Positions 46,702 through 55,377 of a DNA stretch of 64,000 nucleotides are shown here, one piece after another. Source of the DNA: Pelomonas nitida. Lineage in GTDB: Bacteria; Pseudomonadota; Gammaproteobacteria; Burkholderiales; Burkholderiaceae_C. How positions within the stretch are numbered: the stretch's first letter is position 1; each line of letters starts with the position of its first letter. Made by a program: the position numbers and the translations under genes. The notes under the pieces are model-generated. The model searched no databases and was not told the origin of the DNA. It was given only the letters and a program-made list of their open reading frames with translations. The stretch lies in the NCBI RefSeq assembly GCF_043555975.1, contig NZ_JBIGIA010000006.1, positions 238,007-302,006 on the forward strand, read 5' to 3'.

Positions 46702-48105
46702 TCAGAGCAGGCGGCCCGGATTCATCAGGCCCTGGGGATCCAGGGCCTTTTTTATTTGCCGCATCAGTTGCAGCGCCACCGGGTCCTTGCGGGCGGCCAG
46801 CTCGTCGCGCTTGAGCCGGCCGATGCCGTGCTCGGCCGAGATGGAGCCGCCGCGGCGCACGACGGCGTCGTAGACCTGCTCGTTGATCGCCGCCTCGTGG
46901 GCCGCCAGGAACTCGCCCGGCGCCACGTCGCGCGGCGCCTGCACGTTGTAGTGCAGGTTGCCGTCGCCCAGGTGGCCGAAGTCGATGACCTCGATGCCGG
47001 GCAGATAGGCCGCCAGCCGGGCATCCATCTCGGCGACGAAGGCCGGGATGGCCGAGACCGGCAGCGAGATGTCGTGCTTGATGTTCAGCCCCGCCTGCGC
47101 CTGTGCCAGCGGGATGGACTCGCGCAGATGCCAGAACGCCTTGGCCTGCTGCAGGTTCTGCGCGATGGCCGCGTCGTCCACACAGCCGTGCTCGACGGCC
47201 GCCTCCAGCAGCCCTTCGAACACGCCGCGTGCATGCTCGGCGCTCTCGGCGTCGGACAGCTCCAGCAGCACGGTCCATGCCGCCGGGCCCAGCGGCTGGG
47301 CCAGCTGCGGCAGCTCGCGCGCCACCAGCGCGAGTGACGCGTGGTTCATGACCTCGAAGCCGGTCAGCGCGTCGCCCGCGCGCCGGCGCGCCAGGGCCAG
47401 CAGCGCCACCGCCGCGTCCAGCGACGCACAGGCGGCCAGCGCCGTCAGCCGCTCGCGCGGTTGCGGGTAGAGCTTCATCGTCGCGGCGGTGATGATGCCC
47501 AGCGTGCCTTCGCTGCCGATGAACAGGTCGCGCAGGTCGTAGCCGGTGTTGTCCTTGCGCAGCCCGCTCAGGCCGTTCCAGACCTCGCCGGTCGCCGTGA
47601 CGACCTCCAGCCCCAGGCACAGCTCGCGCGCATTGCCATAACGCAGCACCTGCGTGCCGCCGGCATTGCTGGCCAGATTGCCGCCCAGCGTGCAGGAACC
47701 CTCGGCCGCCAGGCTCAGCGGGAACAGCAGGCCCGCGCCGGCGGCCGCCGCCTGCACCTCCGCCAGCACGCAGCCGGCCTCGGCGGTCAGGCTGGCGTTG
47801 GCCACGTCGATGTCGCGCATGCGCTTCATGCGCGAGAGGCTGAGCACGAGTTGCTGGCCGCTGTCGTCCGGCGTGGAGCCGCCGACCAGCCCGGTGTTGC
47901 CGCCCTGCGGCACGATCGGCACGCCGTGCGCGTGGCACAGCCGCACGACGTGGGCGACCTCCTCGGTGCAAGCTGGCCGCGCCACGGCCAGCGCGCGGCC
48001 ACGGTAGCGCTTGCGCCAGTCGTTCTCGTAGGCGCCCAGGTCGTCGCCCATCAGCAGGCCGGCCTCGCCCAGCCTTGCCCGCAGGGCCTGCAGCAGCGTG
48101 CTCAT
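46702..48105 (-). CDS. FAD-binding 2-hydroxyacid dehydrogenase (D-lactate / D-2-hydroxyglutarate type)
   Basis: A 467-residue flavoprotein of the FAD-oxidase type 4 (PCMH) class. The FAD-binding domain has VPQGGNTGLVGGSTPDD and GCTLGGNLASNAGG-like CTLGGNLASNAGGTQV, then DLFIGSEGTLGIITAATMK. The C-terminal substrate domain has IDFGHLGDGNLHYNV and the SAEHGIGRLKRDEL motif, with metal-binding histidines. The family includes D-lactate and D-2-hydroxyglutarate dehydrogenases; the substrate here is not decided by motifs. The ATG at 48103-48105 overlaps the DUF2069 stop. Confidence 0.9.
   Translation of the reverse strand: MSTLLQALRARLGEAGLLMGDDLGAYENDWRKRYRGRALAVARPACTEEVAHVVRLCHAHGVPIVPQGGNTGLVGGSTPDDSGQQLVLSLSRMKRMRDIDVANASLTAEAGCVLAEVQAAAAGAGLLFPLSLAAEGSCTLGGNLASNAGGTQVLRYGNARELCLGLEVVTATGEVWNGLSGLRKDNTGYDLRDLFIGSEGTLGIITAATMKLYPQPRERLTALAACASLDAAVALLALARRRAGDALTGFEVMNHASLALVARELPQLAQPLGPAAWTVLLELSDAESAEHARGVFEGLLEAAVEHGCVDDAAIAQNLQQAKAFWHLRESIPLAQAQAGLNIKHDISLPVSAIPAFVAEMDARLAAYLPGIEVIDFGHLGDGNLHYNVQAPRDVAPGEFLAAHEAAINEQVYDAVVRRGGSISAEHGIGRLKRDELAARKDPVALQLMRQIKKALDPQGLMNPGRLL
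46728..46753 (+). terminator. Intrinsic terminator of the RND operon inside the convergent gene
   Basis: GGCCCTGG (46728-46735) and CCAGGGCC (46740-46747) form a perfect 8-bp stem with a GGAT loop, followed by six T (46748-46753). It lies 39 bp after the pump stop and within the last codons of the convergent dehydrogenase (KALDPQGL). Confidence 0.9.
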
Positions 48106-48482
48106 GCCGCCTTGGCCGCGGCAAGCCGCTGGCGGATCTGGGCCGTGCAGGCCGTGAACACGACGACACCCAGCACCACCTCCACCAGCGCCAGCCAGCG
48201 GCCCGGTGCGGCCTCGCTGGTGCTGCGCACCAGGCCTTCCAGCACATACAGCCAGATGGCCAGCGCCAGCCAGCGGTAGGTATACATGCGGTAGCGCCAC
48301 AGGCCGGCCAGCGCCACCAGCAGCGGCAGCGCCTTCACGGCCAGCGTGCCGCGGCCGATGGGCGCGAGCCACAGCTCCCAGGCCAGACACAGCAGGATCA
48401 GCGCCCCGCAGGCTGTCAGCGCGAGGTTGCGCGACAGCCGCTCGGGGGATGTAGGCTCGGTTCTTTCAGGGGTGGCAGGCAT
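48102..48482 (-). CDS. DUF2069 family membrane protein
   Basis: A 126-residue inner-membrane protein with four hydrophobic segments (LALTACGALILLCLAWELWL, LPLLVALAGLWRY, WLALAIWLYVLEGLV and ALVEVVLGVVVFTACTAQI). RMYTYRWLALAIWLYVLEGL is the DUF2069 signature. Function is unknown. The start at 48482 is only 22 bp from the divergent yihY start, and its stop overlaps the following dehydrogenase gene (ATGA). Confidence 0.88.
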   Translation of the reverse strand: MPATPERTEPTSPERLSRNLALTACGALILLCLAWELWLAPIGRGTLAVKALPLLVALAGLWRYRMYTYRWLALAIWLYVLEGLVRSTSEAAPGRWLALVEVVLGVVVFTACTAQIRQRLAAAKAA

Positions 48483-48503
48483 AGCTGCGGCATCATAGAA
48501 GCC

Positions 48504-49778
48504 ATGTCCTCCACGCCTGCGTCCCGCGATCCCGATGCGCCGCTGCCCCGCAACCCGGTGGCCTTCTTCAACGACTTCTTCACCGAGCTGCTGGCCTGGC
48601 CGTGGCTGCAGACGCTGCACACCTTCCGCCAGCGTTTCCGCGAGGAGAAGCTGGGGCTGACCGCCGGCAGCCTGACGTTCACGACGCTGATCTCGCTGGT
48701 GCCGCTGCTCACGGTGATGCTGGCCGTGTTCACAGCGTTCCCGATGTTCTCCAACTTCCAGGCGTCGCTGGAGCAGTATTTCCTCAAGAGCCTGATCCCG
48801 CCCAACATCGCCAAGCCGGTGCTGGCCTCGCTGACGCAGTTCGCGGCCAAGGCCAACCGGCTCGGCACGGTCGGCCTGGTGTTTCTGGGCTTCACGGCGC
48901 TGGCGCTGATGCTCACCATCGACCGCACGCTGAATGCGATCTGGCGCGTGCGCCGCCCGCGCCCGATGGCGCAGCGCGTGCTGGTCTACTGGGCCGCGCT
49001 GACGCTGGGCCCGCTGCTGCTGGGCGGCAGCCTCACGCTGACGAGTTACGCCGTCAGCGTCGGCCAGGGGCTGTTCACCAAGCTGCCGGGCAACATCGCC
49101 GCGCTGCTGGGCGGTGCCGACATCGTGCTGCTGGGCCTCGCGGTCTCGGGCCTGTTCCATTACGTGCCCAACACCCATGTGCGCTGGCGCCACGCGCTGC
49201 TGGGCGGCGCCTTCGTGTCCATCGGCTTCTCGCTGGCGAAGTCGCTGCTGGCCTGGTACGTCAAGCAGGTGCCGACCTATTCCACGCTGTACGGTGCCTT
49301 CACGACGGTGCCGGTGTTCCTCGTCTGGGTCTACCTGGCCTGGGTCATCGTGTTGCTGGGGGCCATCCTGGCGGCCAACACGCCCAGCCTCACCGGCCGG
49401 CTGCACCTGCGGCCCGACACGCCGGGCCAGCCGATGGCGCTGGCGCTGGAGGTGTTGCGCGAGCTGTGGCGTGTGCGCGAGGCGGGCCTGAGCGGCTTGT
49501 CCGACCTGGGGCTGGCCAGTGCGCTACGGGTGGACCCGCTGCAGCTGGCACCGGTGCTCGACAAGTTGCTCGCCATGGACTGGCTGGGCCGGCTGGAGGA
49601 AGACGGCGCCCAGCGCCTGGTGCTGCTGTGCTCGCCGGAGCGGGTCACGGCAGAACCCCTGATCACGGCTTTCCTCGCGCAGCGCCACGGTCTGCTGGCC
49701 AACCTGTGGGCGCAGGGCGACTGGGCACGCCTCACGCTCGACCGGCTGCTCACTGGGGCTGGAAGCCCCCGGCCTTGA
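48504..49778 (+). CDS. YihY family inner-membrane protein
   Basis: A 424-residue protein of the YihY/virulence factor BrkB family. LGLTAGSLTFTTLISLVPLLTVMLA is the hallmark first helix. About six helices follow, with GLFHYVPNTHVRWRHALLGGAF and TYSTLYGAFTTVPVFLVWVYL as conserved blocks. The last about 110 residues form a soluble C-terminal domain (winged-helix-like, LGLASALRVDPLQLAPVLDKL). The start at 48504 follows no strong ribosome site. Despite an older annotation, it is not RNase BN. Its 3' end overlaps the convergent Bug gene by 29 bp. Confidence 0.92.
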   Translation: MSSTPASRDPDAPLPRNPVAFFNDFFTELLAWPWLQTLHTFRQRFREEKLGLTAGSLTFTTLISLVPLLTVMLAVFTAFPMFSNFQASLEQYFLKSLIPPNIAKPVLASLTQFAAKANRLGTVGLVFLGFTALALMLTIDRTLNAIWRVRRPRPMAQRVLVYWAALTLGPLLLGGSLTLTSYAVSVGQGLFTKLPGNIAALLGGADIVLLGLAVSGLFHYVPNTHVRWRHALLGGAFVSIGFSLAKSLLAWYVKQVPTYSTLYGAFTTVPVFLVWVYLAWVIVLLGAILAANTPSLTGRLHLRPDTPGQPMALALEVLRELWRVREAGLSGLSDLGLASALRVDPLQLAPVLDKLLAMDWLGRLEEDGAQRLVLLCSPERVTAEPLITAFLAQRHGLLANLWAQGDWARLTLDRLLTGAGSPRP

Positions 49779-50712
49779 TGATGCGGGCCCACGCCGCCTC
49801 GTAGGCGCGTGCGCGGGCGGTGAGTTGCGGCGCGGTCATCAGCCCGACGTTCAGGCCCAGTTCGGTCAGCCGTGCCCGCACGCCAGGCTGGGTGATTACG
49901 CCGGCCAGCGCGGACGACAAGCGCTCGAGCGAGGCCGCTGGCGTGCCCGCCGGTGCGAACACGCCGTAATAGGGCAGGTCCTCGAAACCGCTGATGCCGA
50001 GCTCGGCGAAGGTGGGCACGTCGGGCAGCGAGGCCTGCCGCTGCTGACCCATGACGGCGACGATGCGCAGCTTCTTGTGCTGATGGTTGACGATGAGGTC
50101 CGGCACCGAGCCCACGCCGGCACCGATCTGCTCGCCCAGCATGTCGCTCACCATGGGCGCGCTGCCGCGATAGGGCACGGCGGCGAGATCCACGCCGTGC
50201 TTCTGCCCCAGCAGCTTGACGAGGAATTCCGGCACCGACGCTGGCGCCGGCACGCCGACATTGCCCTGGCCGCCCCGCTGCTTCACCCAGGCGAGGTAGT
50301 CGGGCAGGCTCGCGGCCGGCGTGCCTGCCGACAGCGCGAACGCGTTGGCGAAGGTGGCGAAGCCCGCGACCGGCACGAAATCGCGCGTGGCGTCGAAGCC
50401 GGGGGTCTTCAGCACCAGCGGCAGGATGGAGAGCGTGTGGTCGTGGCTGACGAACAGCGTCGTGCCGTCGGGTGGCGCGGCCTTCAAGGCCTGGGCGGCG
50501 AGCTGGCCGCCGGCGCCGGGCCGGTTGTCGACGATGACCGGCGTGCCGAGCGATGCCTGCAGCGCCTCGGCCAGCAGCCGGGCGATGGCGTCGGTGCCGC
50601 CGCCGGGCGGAAAACCCACCAGCAGCCGGATCGGCCGCTCCTGTGCATGTGCCGCGAAGGGCAGGGCCGCGAGGAGGACCCCGGCGGCCAGGACGGAACG
50701 ACGGTGCAGCAT
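49750..50712 (-). CDS. Bug-family (TctC) substrate-binding protein
   Basis: A 320-residue periplasmic binding protein. The signal peptide covers residues 1-23 and ends AAHA|QE. The first lobe has RLLVGFPPGGGTDAIAR and IVDNRPGAGGQLAAQ, the classic Bug motifs. Later DYLAWVKQRGGQGNVGV and VPYRGSAPMVSDML follow. Bug proteins bind carboxylates and related solutes for tripartite tricarboxylate transporters. TctA/TctB partners are not in the window, so it is an orphan. The ligand is unknown. Confidence 0.93.
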   Translation of the reverse strand: MLHRRSVLAAGVLLAALPFAAHAQERPIRLLVGFPPGGGTDAIARLLAEALQASLGTPVIVDNRPGAGGQLAAQALKAAPPDGTTLFVSHDHTLSILPLVLKTPGFDATRDFVPVAGFATFANAFALSAGTPAASLPDYLAWVKQRGGQGNVGVPAPASVPEFLVKLLGQKHGVDLAAVPYRGSAPMVSDMLGEQIGAGVGSVPDLIVNHQHKKLRIVAVMGQQRQASLPDVPTFAELGISGFEDLPYYGVFAPAGTPAASLERLSSALAGVITQPGVRARLTELGLNVGLMTAPQLTARARAYEAAWARIIKAGGFQPQ

Positions 50713-50741
50713 CGGCGGGCTCCCGGTGTGGAGCCGCGAGT

Positions 50742-51317
50742 CTACGGGTGCAGCACCACGAGCAGCGCGGTCGCCGCCGACTTGGCCGCGTTGCGGATGG
50801 CGTGCGGCCCGTCCACGGCATAACGCGCGGTCTCGCCGGCCTTGAGCCGGCTGGTCGTCCCTTGGGCGCTGACCTCCAGGCTGCCGGTCAGCACACTCAG
50901 GTGCTCGCGCGAGCCGGGCTCATGGGCCTGGCTGTCCAGCACGCCGCCCGGTTGCACGGTCAGCTCGTACCACTCGAACTGGCCGGCCAGCTCGATGGGC
51001 CCGAGGATGCGCAGCTTGCACAGGCCGTCCGGGCTGGTCAGCCCCGGTGTGGCATGGGCCGGCACGGTCTCGATGGCGGGCGTCGCCGCGCGCTCGGCGC
51101 CGAGCAGTTCACCCATGTCCACGCCCAGCGCGTTGGCCAGGCGCCAGACCACGGCCACCGTGGGGTTGGCCTGGTTGCGCTCGATCTGCGACAACATGGA
51201 CTTGCTGACGCCGGCCCGCTTGGACAGGTCATCCAGCGACAACCCACGGCTGGTGCGCAGCGCCTGCAGCGCGGCGCCGACGCGTGGGGGTTCCAGGTCC
51301 GGGGCGGGCTTGTTCAT
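50742..51317 (-). CDS. XRE-cupin transcriptional regulator
   Basis: A 191-residue regulator. The HTH covers about residues 12-68 (ALRTSRGLSLDDLSKRAGVSK and SQIERNQANPTVAVVWRLAN). A cupin sensor domain covers about 110-190, with the pattern HEPGSREHLSVLTGSLEVS. It is divergent from kbl-tdh across a 93-bp region containing a perfect 16-bp palindrome, so it probably controls threonine/glycine catabolism and itself. The effector is unknown. Confidence 0.9.
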   Translation of the reverse strand: MNKPAPDLEPPRVGAALQALRTSRGLSLDDLSKRAGVSKSMLSQIERNQANPTVAVVWRLANALGVDMGELLGAERAATPAIETVPAHATPGLTSPDGLCKLRILGPIELAGQFEWYELTVQPGGVLDSQAHEPGSREHLSVLTGSLEVSAQGTTSRLKAGETARYAVDGPHAIRNAAKSAATALLVVLHP

Positions 51318-51348
51318 GCTTGACGGCGATAGACGTTTTTCGGATACT

Positions 51349-51378
51349 GAACGAAAGTTCGATATATCGAACAAGTTC
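51349..51378. promoter_or_regulatory. Palindromic operator array between the XRE-cupin gene and kbl
   Basis: GTTCGATATATCGAAC at 51357-51372 is a perfect 16-bp palindrome. Additional half-sites give the order GAAC (51349), GTTC (51357), GAAC (51369), GTTC (51375). The region is 39 bp before the kbl ATG and 32 bp before the regulator ATG, so binding could control both. The likely ligand protein is the adjacent XRE-cupin regulator. Confidence 0.75.
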
Positions 51379-51410
51379 AATTTACCGAATTGTGCACCAG
51401 GAGCGGCGCG

Positions 51411-52607
51411 ATGAGCCAAGCCTTCTATCAACACCTGCAGTCCGAGCTGGACGGCATCCGCAGCGCGGGCCTGTTCAAGGCCGAGCGCATCATCACGACC
51501 CCGCAGGGCGCCGTGGTGAAGACGGTGGACGGCCGCGAGGTCATCAACCTGTGCGCCAACAACTACCTGGGTCTGTCCAGCCACCCGCAGGTCATCGAGG
51601 CCGCCCACGAGGCCTTGCGCACGCACGGCTTCGGCCTCTCTTCCGTGCGCTTCATCTGCGGCACGCAGGACCTGCACAAGGAACTCGAAGCCCGCATCGC
51701 CCGTTTCGTGGGCTGTGAAGACGCCATCCTCTACGCCGCGGCCTTCGACGCCAACGGCGGCCTGTTCGAGCCGCTGCTGGGCGAGCAGGACGCCATCATC
51801 AGCGACGCGCTGAACCACGCCTCCATCATCGACGGCATCCGCCTGTGCAAGGCGCAGCGCTACCGCTACGAGCACAACAACCTCGACGACCTGGAGCGCT
51901 GCCTGAAGGAGGCCAAGGCCAAGGGCGCCCGCCACACGCTGGTGTTCACCGACGGCGTCTTCTCGATGGACGGCACCATCGCGCAGCTCGACAAGATCCG
52001 CGAACTCTGCGACCGCTATGACGCGCTGCTGGGCATCGATGAATGCCATGCCAGCGGCTTCCTCGGCAAGACGGGCCGCGGCACGCCCGAGTACCGCGGC
52101 GTGCACGGCAAGATCGACATCGTCACGGGCACCTTCGGCAAGGCGCTGGGCGGCGCGTCGGGTGGCTTCACGGCGGCGCGCAAGGAAGTCGTCGAGCTGC
52201 TGCGCCAGCGCTCCCGCCCCTATCTCTTCAGCAACACGCTGGCGCCCAGCATCGCCGGTGCGTCGCTGGCCGTGCTGGACCTGCTGGAAGGCTCCACCGC
52301 GCTGCGCGACAAGCTCGAAGCCAACACCGCCTATTTCCGCGAGGCCATCCAGGCGGCCGGCTTCGAGATCAAGCCGGGCACCCACCCCATCGTGCCCATC
52401 ATGGTCTACGACGCGGTGACGGCGCAGGCGCTGTCCAAGCGCATCCTGGAGCTGGGCATCTACGCCGTGGGCTTCTTCTTCCCCGTCGTGCCCAAGGGCC
52501 AGGCGCGCATCCGCGTGCAGATCTCGGCCGTGCACGAACGCGAACACCTCGAAAAGGCGGTTGCCGCCTTCACGCAAGCCGGCAAGGAACTCGGCCTCCT
52601 GAAATGA
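51411..52607 (+). CDS. kbl: Glycine C-acetyltransferase (2-amino-3-ketobutyrate CoA ligase)
   Basis: A 398-residue PLP enzyme of the alpha-oxoamine synthase family. It cleaves 2-amino-3-oxobutyrate with CoA to glycine and acetyl-CoA. Lys244 in GTFGKALGGASGG carries PLP, at the same number as in E. coli Kbl. NLCANNYLGLSSHP and SVRFICGTQDLHKELE are Kbl-specific. The ATG at 51411 follows GGAG (51400-51403). It overlaps the next gene (ATGA), forming the threonine-degradation pair. Confidence 0.96.
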   Translation: MSQAFYQHLQSELDGIRSAGLFKAERIITTPQGAVVKTVDGREVINLCANNYLGLSSHPQVIEAAHEALRTHGFGLSSVRFICGTQDLHKELEARIARFVGCEDAILYAAAFDANGGLFEPLLGEQDAIISDALNHASIIDGIRLCKAQRYRYEHNNLDDLERCLKEAKAKGARHTLVFTDGVFSMDGTIAQLDKIRELCDRYDALLGIDECHASGFLGKTGRGTPEYRGVHGKIDIVTGTFGKALGGASGGFTAARKEVVELLRQRSRPYLFSNTLAPSIAGASLAVLDLLEGSTALRDKLEANTAYFREAIQAAGFEIKPGTHPIVPIMVYDAVTAQALSKRILELGIYAVGFFFPVVPKGQARIRVQISAVHEREHLEKAVAAFTQAGKELGLLK

Positions 52608-53554
52608 GCACTCCCCGCATCCTCATCATCGGCGCCAACGGCCAGATCGGCACCGAACTGGCCGCCGAACTCGCGCGGCTGCATGGCCACGACGCCGTCG
52701 TCACCAGCGACCTGGCGCCCAAGGGCCGCGTGCCCACACTGGCCCACGAGGCGCTGGACGTGACCGACGCCGGCGCGCTGGCCACCGTCGTCAAGCGCCA
52801 CAAGATCACCCAGATCTACCACCTGGCCGCCGCGCTCTCCGCCAACGGCGAGAAGCACCCGATGTGGGCCTGGGACCTGAACATGAAGGGCCTGCTCAAC
52901 GTGCTGGAGCTGGCCCGGCACGAGAAGCTCGACAAGGTCTTCTGGCCCAGCTCCATCGCCGCCTTCGGGCCCAACACGCCGGCCGTGGATACGCCGCAGA
53001 CCACTGTGATGGACCCCACCACCGTCTACGGCATCTCCAAGCTGGCCGGCGAGCGCTGGTGCGAGTGGTACCACGCCAAGCACGGCGTCGATGTGCGCAG
53101 CCTGCGCTACCCGGGCCTGATCAGCTGGAAGACGCCGCCCGGCGGCGGCACGACGGACTACGCCGTGGAGATCTTCCACGCCGCGCTGAAGGACGGCCGC
53201 TACACCTGCTTCCTGCAGCAAGACCAGGCGCTGCCGATGATGTACATGCCCGACGCGCTGCGCGCGACCATCGAGCTGATGGATGCGCCGGCGGATGCGG
53301 TCAAGCAGCGGGGCAGCTACAACCTCGCGGGCGTGAGCTTCACGCCGGCCGAGATCGCGGCCAGCATCCGCCGCCGGCTGCCCGCGTTCACGATGGACTG
53401 CGCGCCGGACTTCCGCCAGGCCATCGCCGCCAGCTGGCCGCAGCGCATCGACGACCGCGCGGCGCAGGCCGATTGGGGCTGGCAGCTGCGCTTCGACCTC
53501 GATGCGATGGTGGACGACATGCTGGCTAATCTGCGTACGCAGTTGACGTCTTGA
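52604..53554 (+). CDS. L-threonine 3-dehydrogenase, short-chain (SDR/UDP-epimerase-like) type
   Basis: A 316-residue NAD-dependent dehydrogenase. The Rossmann motif is IIGANGQIGTELA (8-20), and the SDR active pair is Tyr142 and Lys146 (TTVYGISKLAGE). Other blocks are WDLNMKGLLNVLELA and SLRYPGLISWKTPPGGGTTDYA, which match SDR-type threonine dehydrogenases. Most bacteria pair kbl with the zinc MDR-type Tdh instead. It oxidises threonine to 2-amino-3-oxobutyrate, the Kbl substrate. The ATGA overlap with kbl couples translation. The 3' end overlaps the convergent DUF4438 gene by 29 bp. Confidence 0.9.
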   Translation: MSTPRILIIGANGQIGTELAAELARLHGHDAVVTSDLAPKGRVPTLAHEALDVTDAGALATVVKRHKITQIYHLAAALSANGEKHPMWAWDLNMKGLLNVLELARHEKLDKVFWPSSIAAFGPNTPAVDTPQTTVMDPTTVYGISKLAGERWCEWYHAKHGVDVRSLRYPGLISWKTPPGGGTTDYAVEIFHAALKDGRYTCFLQQDQALPMMYMPDALRATIELMDAPADAVKQRGSYNLAGVSFTPAEIAASIRRRLPAFTMDCAPDFRQAIAASWPQRIDDRAAQADWGWQLRFDLDAMVDDMLANLRTQLTS

Positions 53555-54581
53555 ACGCCAGTTGAGGCCCTGCCTCGCGCACCCGGCAGCGCACGCGCCG
53601 GTCGCGCTCGGCGAGTGTCAGCCGCTCGCGCGGTGGCACGGGTTGGCGCACACCCAGCGCGGCGGCCAGGTTGGCATTGGCTTCGCGGCGCGGTCTCAGC
53701 AGCTCTGACGGCCCCGTGAGCAGTGGCGTCACGCCGGGGCCGTGCCCGCTGACGGTGCTGTCGCCGTGGACGATGACGCCGATGGTGATGCGCCCGCCAC
53801 GCCAGATCGGTCCGCGGCGCGTATCGGCATCGGTGATGGCGACGAAGTCGCCGAAGCGCAAGCTGCCGAGGCGGTAGCGCTCGCGCGTGGGACGGTCGGC
53901 GAGCTGGATGTCGTAATCGCCCCGCCACGCCGTGTTCTTGCCCAGGCCCGAGCCCATGAGCCGCGCCGGCACCAAATGGGTGACGGGCACGAACAGCCTG
54001 CCATCGCGCGCCTCGACGCCCCAGCGCGCGAGGAGACCGGGGGCGCAGTTCATCAGCTCGATGCGCGGGTGCTCCGGCAGCCGCAGGCCCTGGCCGACGG
54101 AGGTCACGGCAATACGGTCACCGATGGCCAGCCGCCGCAGCACCTCGGGCGGGAAGTCCACCATGACGTGATTCACGCCGCCGTGCTTGCCGGTCACCCA
54201 GCCCTGCTGGCCGCGCGCGTCGCCGCTCAGCACCCGCGCCCGGTTGCCGACGCAGGCGTAGGTGATCAGCGCGTTGTTGGGGCCGTCGCGCGCGCCGATG
54301 ACTTCGCGGTTGTTGTTGTGCAGCGAAACACCGGGCTCGATGTGGTCGCCGGCCAGGCCCACGCACAGATCGCCGATGCGCCGGTTCAGCACGATGCCGC
54401 CGGTGCCCGGCAGCACGCGCGGCACGCCGTCGTAGCCGATGCGGTAGGGCGTGGCCTGCGCGACCGGGTGAGCGATCTGGCCCTGCACGGTCACCGCGAC
54501 CAGTTCGTCACGGTTCAGTCGCAGGCCGTCGGTCGGGCTGTGCTTCGGGGTTTCGTTCGGGGGGGGCGGAGCTTGGTACAT
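53526..54581 (-). CDS. DUF4438-like protein, last gene of the unknown operon
   Basis: A 351-residue soluble protein. Conserved-looking blocks are LAGDHIEPGVSLHN, IGARDGPNNALITYACVGN, VLSGDARGQQGWVTGKHGG and VNHVMVDFPPEVLRRL. These match my memory of the DUF4438 family (for example Thermotoga TM1086), whose function is unknown. The N-terminus is proline-rich (MYQAPPPPNETP), and the C-terminal 50 residues are Arg-rich. It lies 24 bp downstream of the preceding gene on the same strand. The family call should be checked with a profile search. Confidence 0.7.
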   Translation of the reverse strand: MYQAPPPPNETPKHSPTDGLRLNRDELVAVTVQGQIAHPVAQATPYRIGYDGVPRVLPGTGGIVLNRRIGDLCVGLAGDHIEPGVSLHNNNREVIGARDGPNNALITYACVGNRARVLSGDARGQQGWVTGKHGGVNHVMVDFPPEVLRRLAIGDRIAVTSVGQGLRLPEHPRIELMNCAPGLLARWGVEARDGRLFVPVTHLVPARLMGSGLGKNTAWRGDYDIQLADRPTRERYRLGSLRFGDFVAITDADTRRGPIWRGGRITIGVIVHGDSTVSGHGPGVTPLLTGPSELLRPRREANANLAAALGVRQPVPPRERLTLAERDRRVRCRVREAGPQLAFKTSTAYAD

Positions 54582-54605
54582 GAGGACACTCGCTTCAGGG
54601 CTGGA

Positions 54606-55373
54606 TCAGAGCCGGTACCACCAGGCGTCACTGTGTTGCCAGGGGTCCTGGCTGTCGTCGTTGGACGCGTCGCCGCTGGGCGGTAGCGTCAGCGCATGCA
54701 CGACGCAGGCGTGCTGTACCGACTGCAGCAGCGCCGCGAGGCCGGCGGCCGCGATAGCTTGACGCACGAAGGCGCGCTCGGCGGCCAGCAGACTGGCGCC
54801 ATCGCCGTCGGGCAGCTGGCGCAGCGGCAGGCTGAAGCCGCTGAGCACGCGGGCGGGGCCGGGCGGGCCGAACGCATCCGTCGCGCGGCACAAGATGAGC
54901 GCACCGTCCAGCGCGGCGGACAGCGCCAGCGCGTCGTGCGCACCGGCCAGCGCGTCGAAACTGCGGCACCAGCGGGCGCCCGCTGGCTGCGGCGGCTGGC
55001 GCCCCAACAGCGCTTCGGCATGCCATTCGAAGCGGTCGACGAGCGAGTCGTCGCTGCCGCTGCGCAATTGCGATTCGGCCAGGTTGTCGCCTACCCAGCG
55101 CAGCGTCCAGGAGCCGGCGTCCGTGCCGTCGCGCAAGGCCGTCCAGTCGCTCAGCGCCAGTGGGTGCAGGCCGGATTGCGGCAGGCCATCCGCGTTCAGC
55201 AGATCGCTCGCATCCAGCACTTGCCAGAACGAGCGTGGCAGCCAGGTCTCGAACACCCTGGTGAGACCCAATGCGAGCTTGAGGCCGCAGGCGTGTCCCA
55301 GCACCAGGGCGGGGTCCAGTACGCAGCGCAGCTTGGGGCCGTCCACCGTCACGCGCAGGTCGCTCGCCCCCAT
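54606..55373 (-). CDS. Hypothetical protein, 255 aa
   Basis: I do not recognise this protein. It begins MGASDLRVTVDGPKLRCVLD and has LTRVFETWLPRSFWQVLDAS as its most structured stretch. It is rich in Leu, Ala, Asp and Trp, has no signal peptide or membrane helix, and ends in an acidic/Trp-rich tail (DDSQDPWQHSDAWWYRL). The start ATG at 55371-55373 lies 4 bp after the stop of the preceding gene, so the two are very likely co-translated. It sits in the nine-gene minus-strand operon 53526-63649. Confidence 0.75.
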   Translation of the reverse strand: MGASDLRVTVDGPKLRCVLDPALVLGHACGLKLALGLTRVFETWLPRSFWQVLDASDLLNADGLPQSGLHPLALSDWTALRDGTDAGSWTLRWVGDNLAESQLRSGSDDSLVDRFEWHAEALLGRQPPQPAGARWCRSFDALAGAHDALALSAALDGALILCRATDAFGPPGPARVLSGFSLPLRQLPDGDGASLLAAERAFVRQAIAAAGLAALLQSVQHACVVHALTLPPSGDASNDDSQDPWQHSDAWWYRL

Positions 55374-55377
55374 GGCG

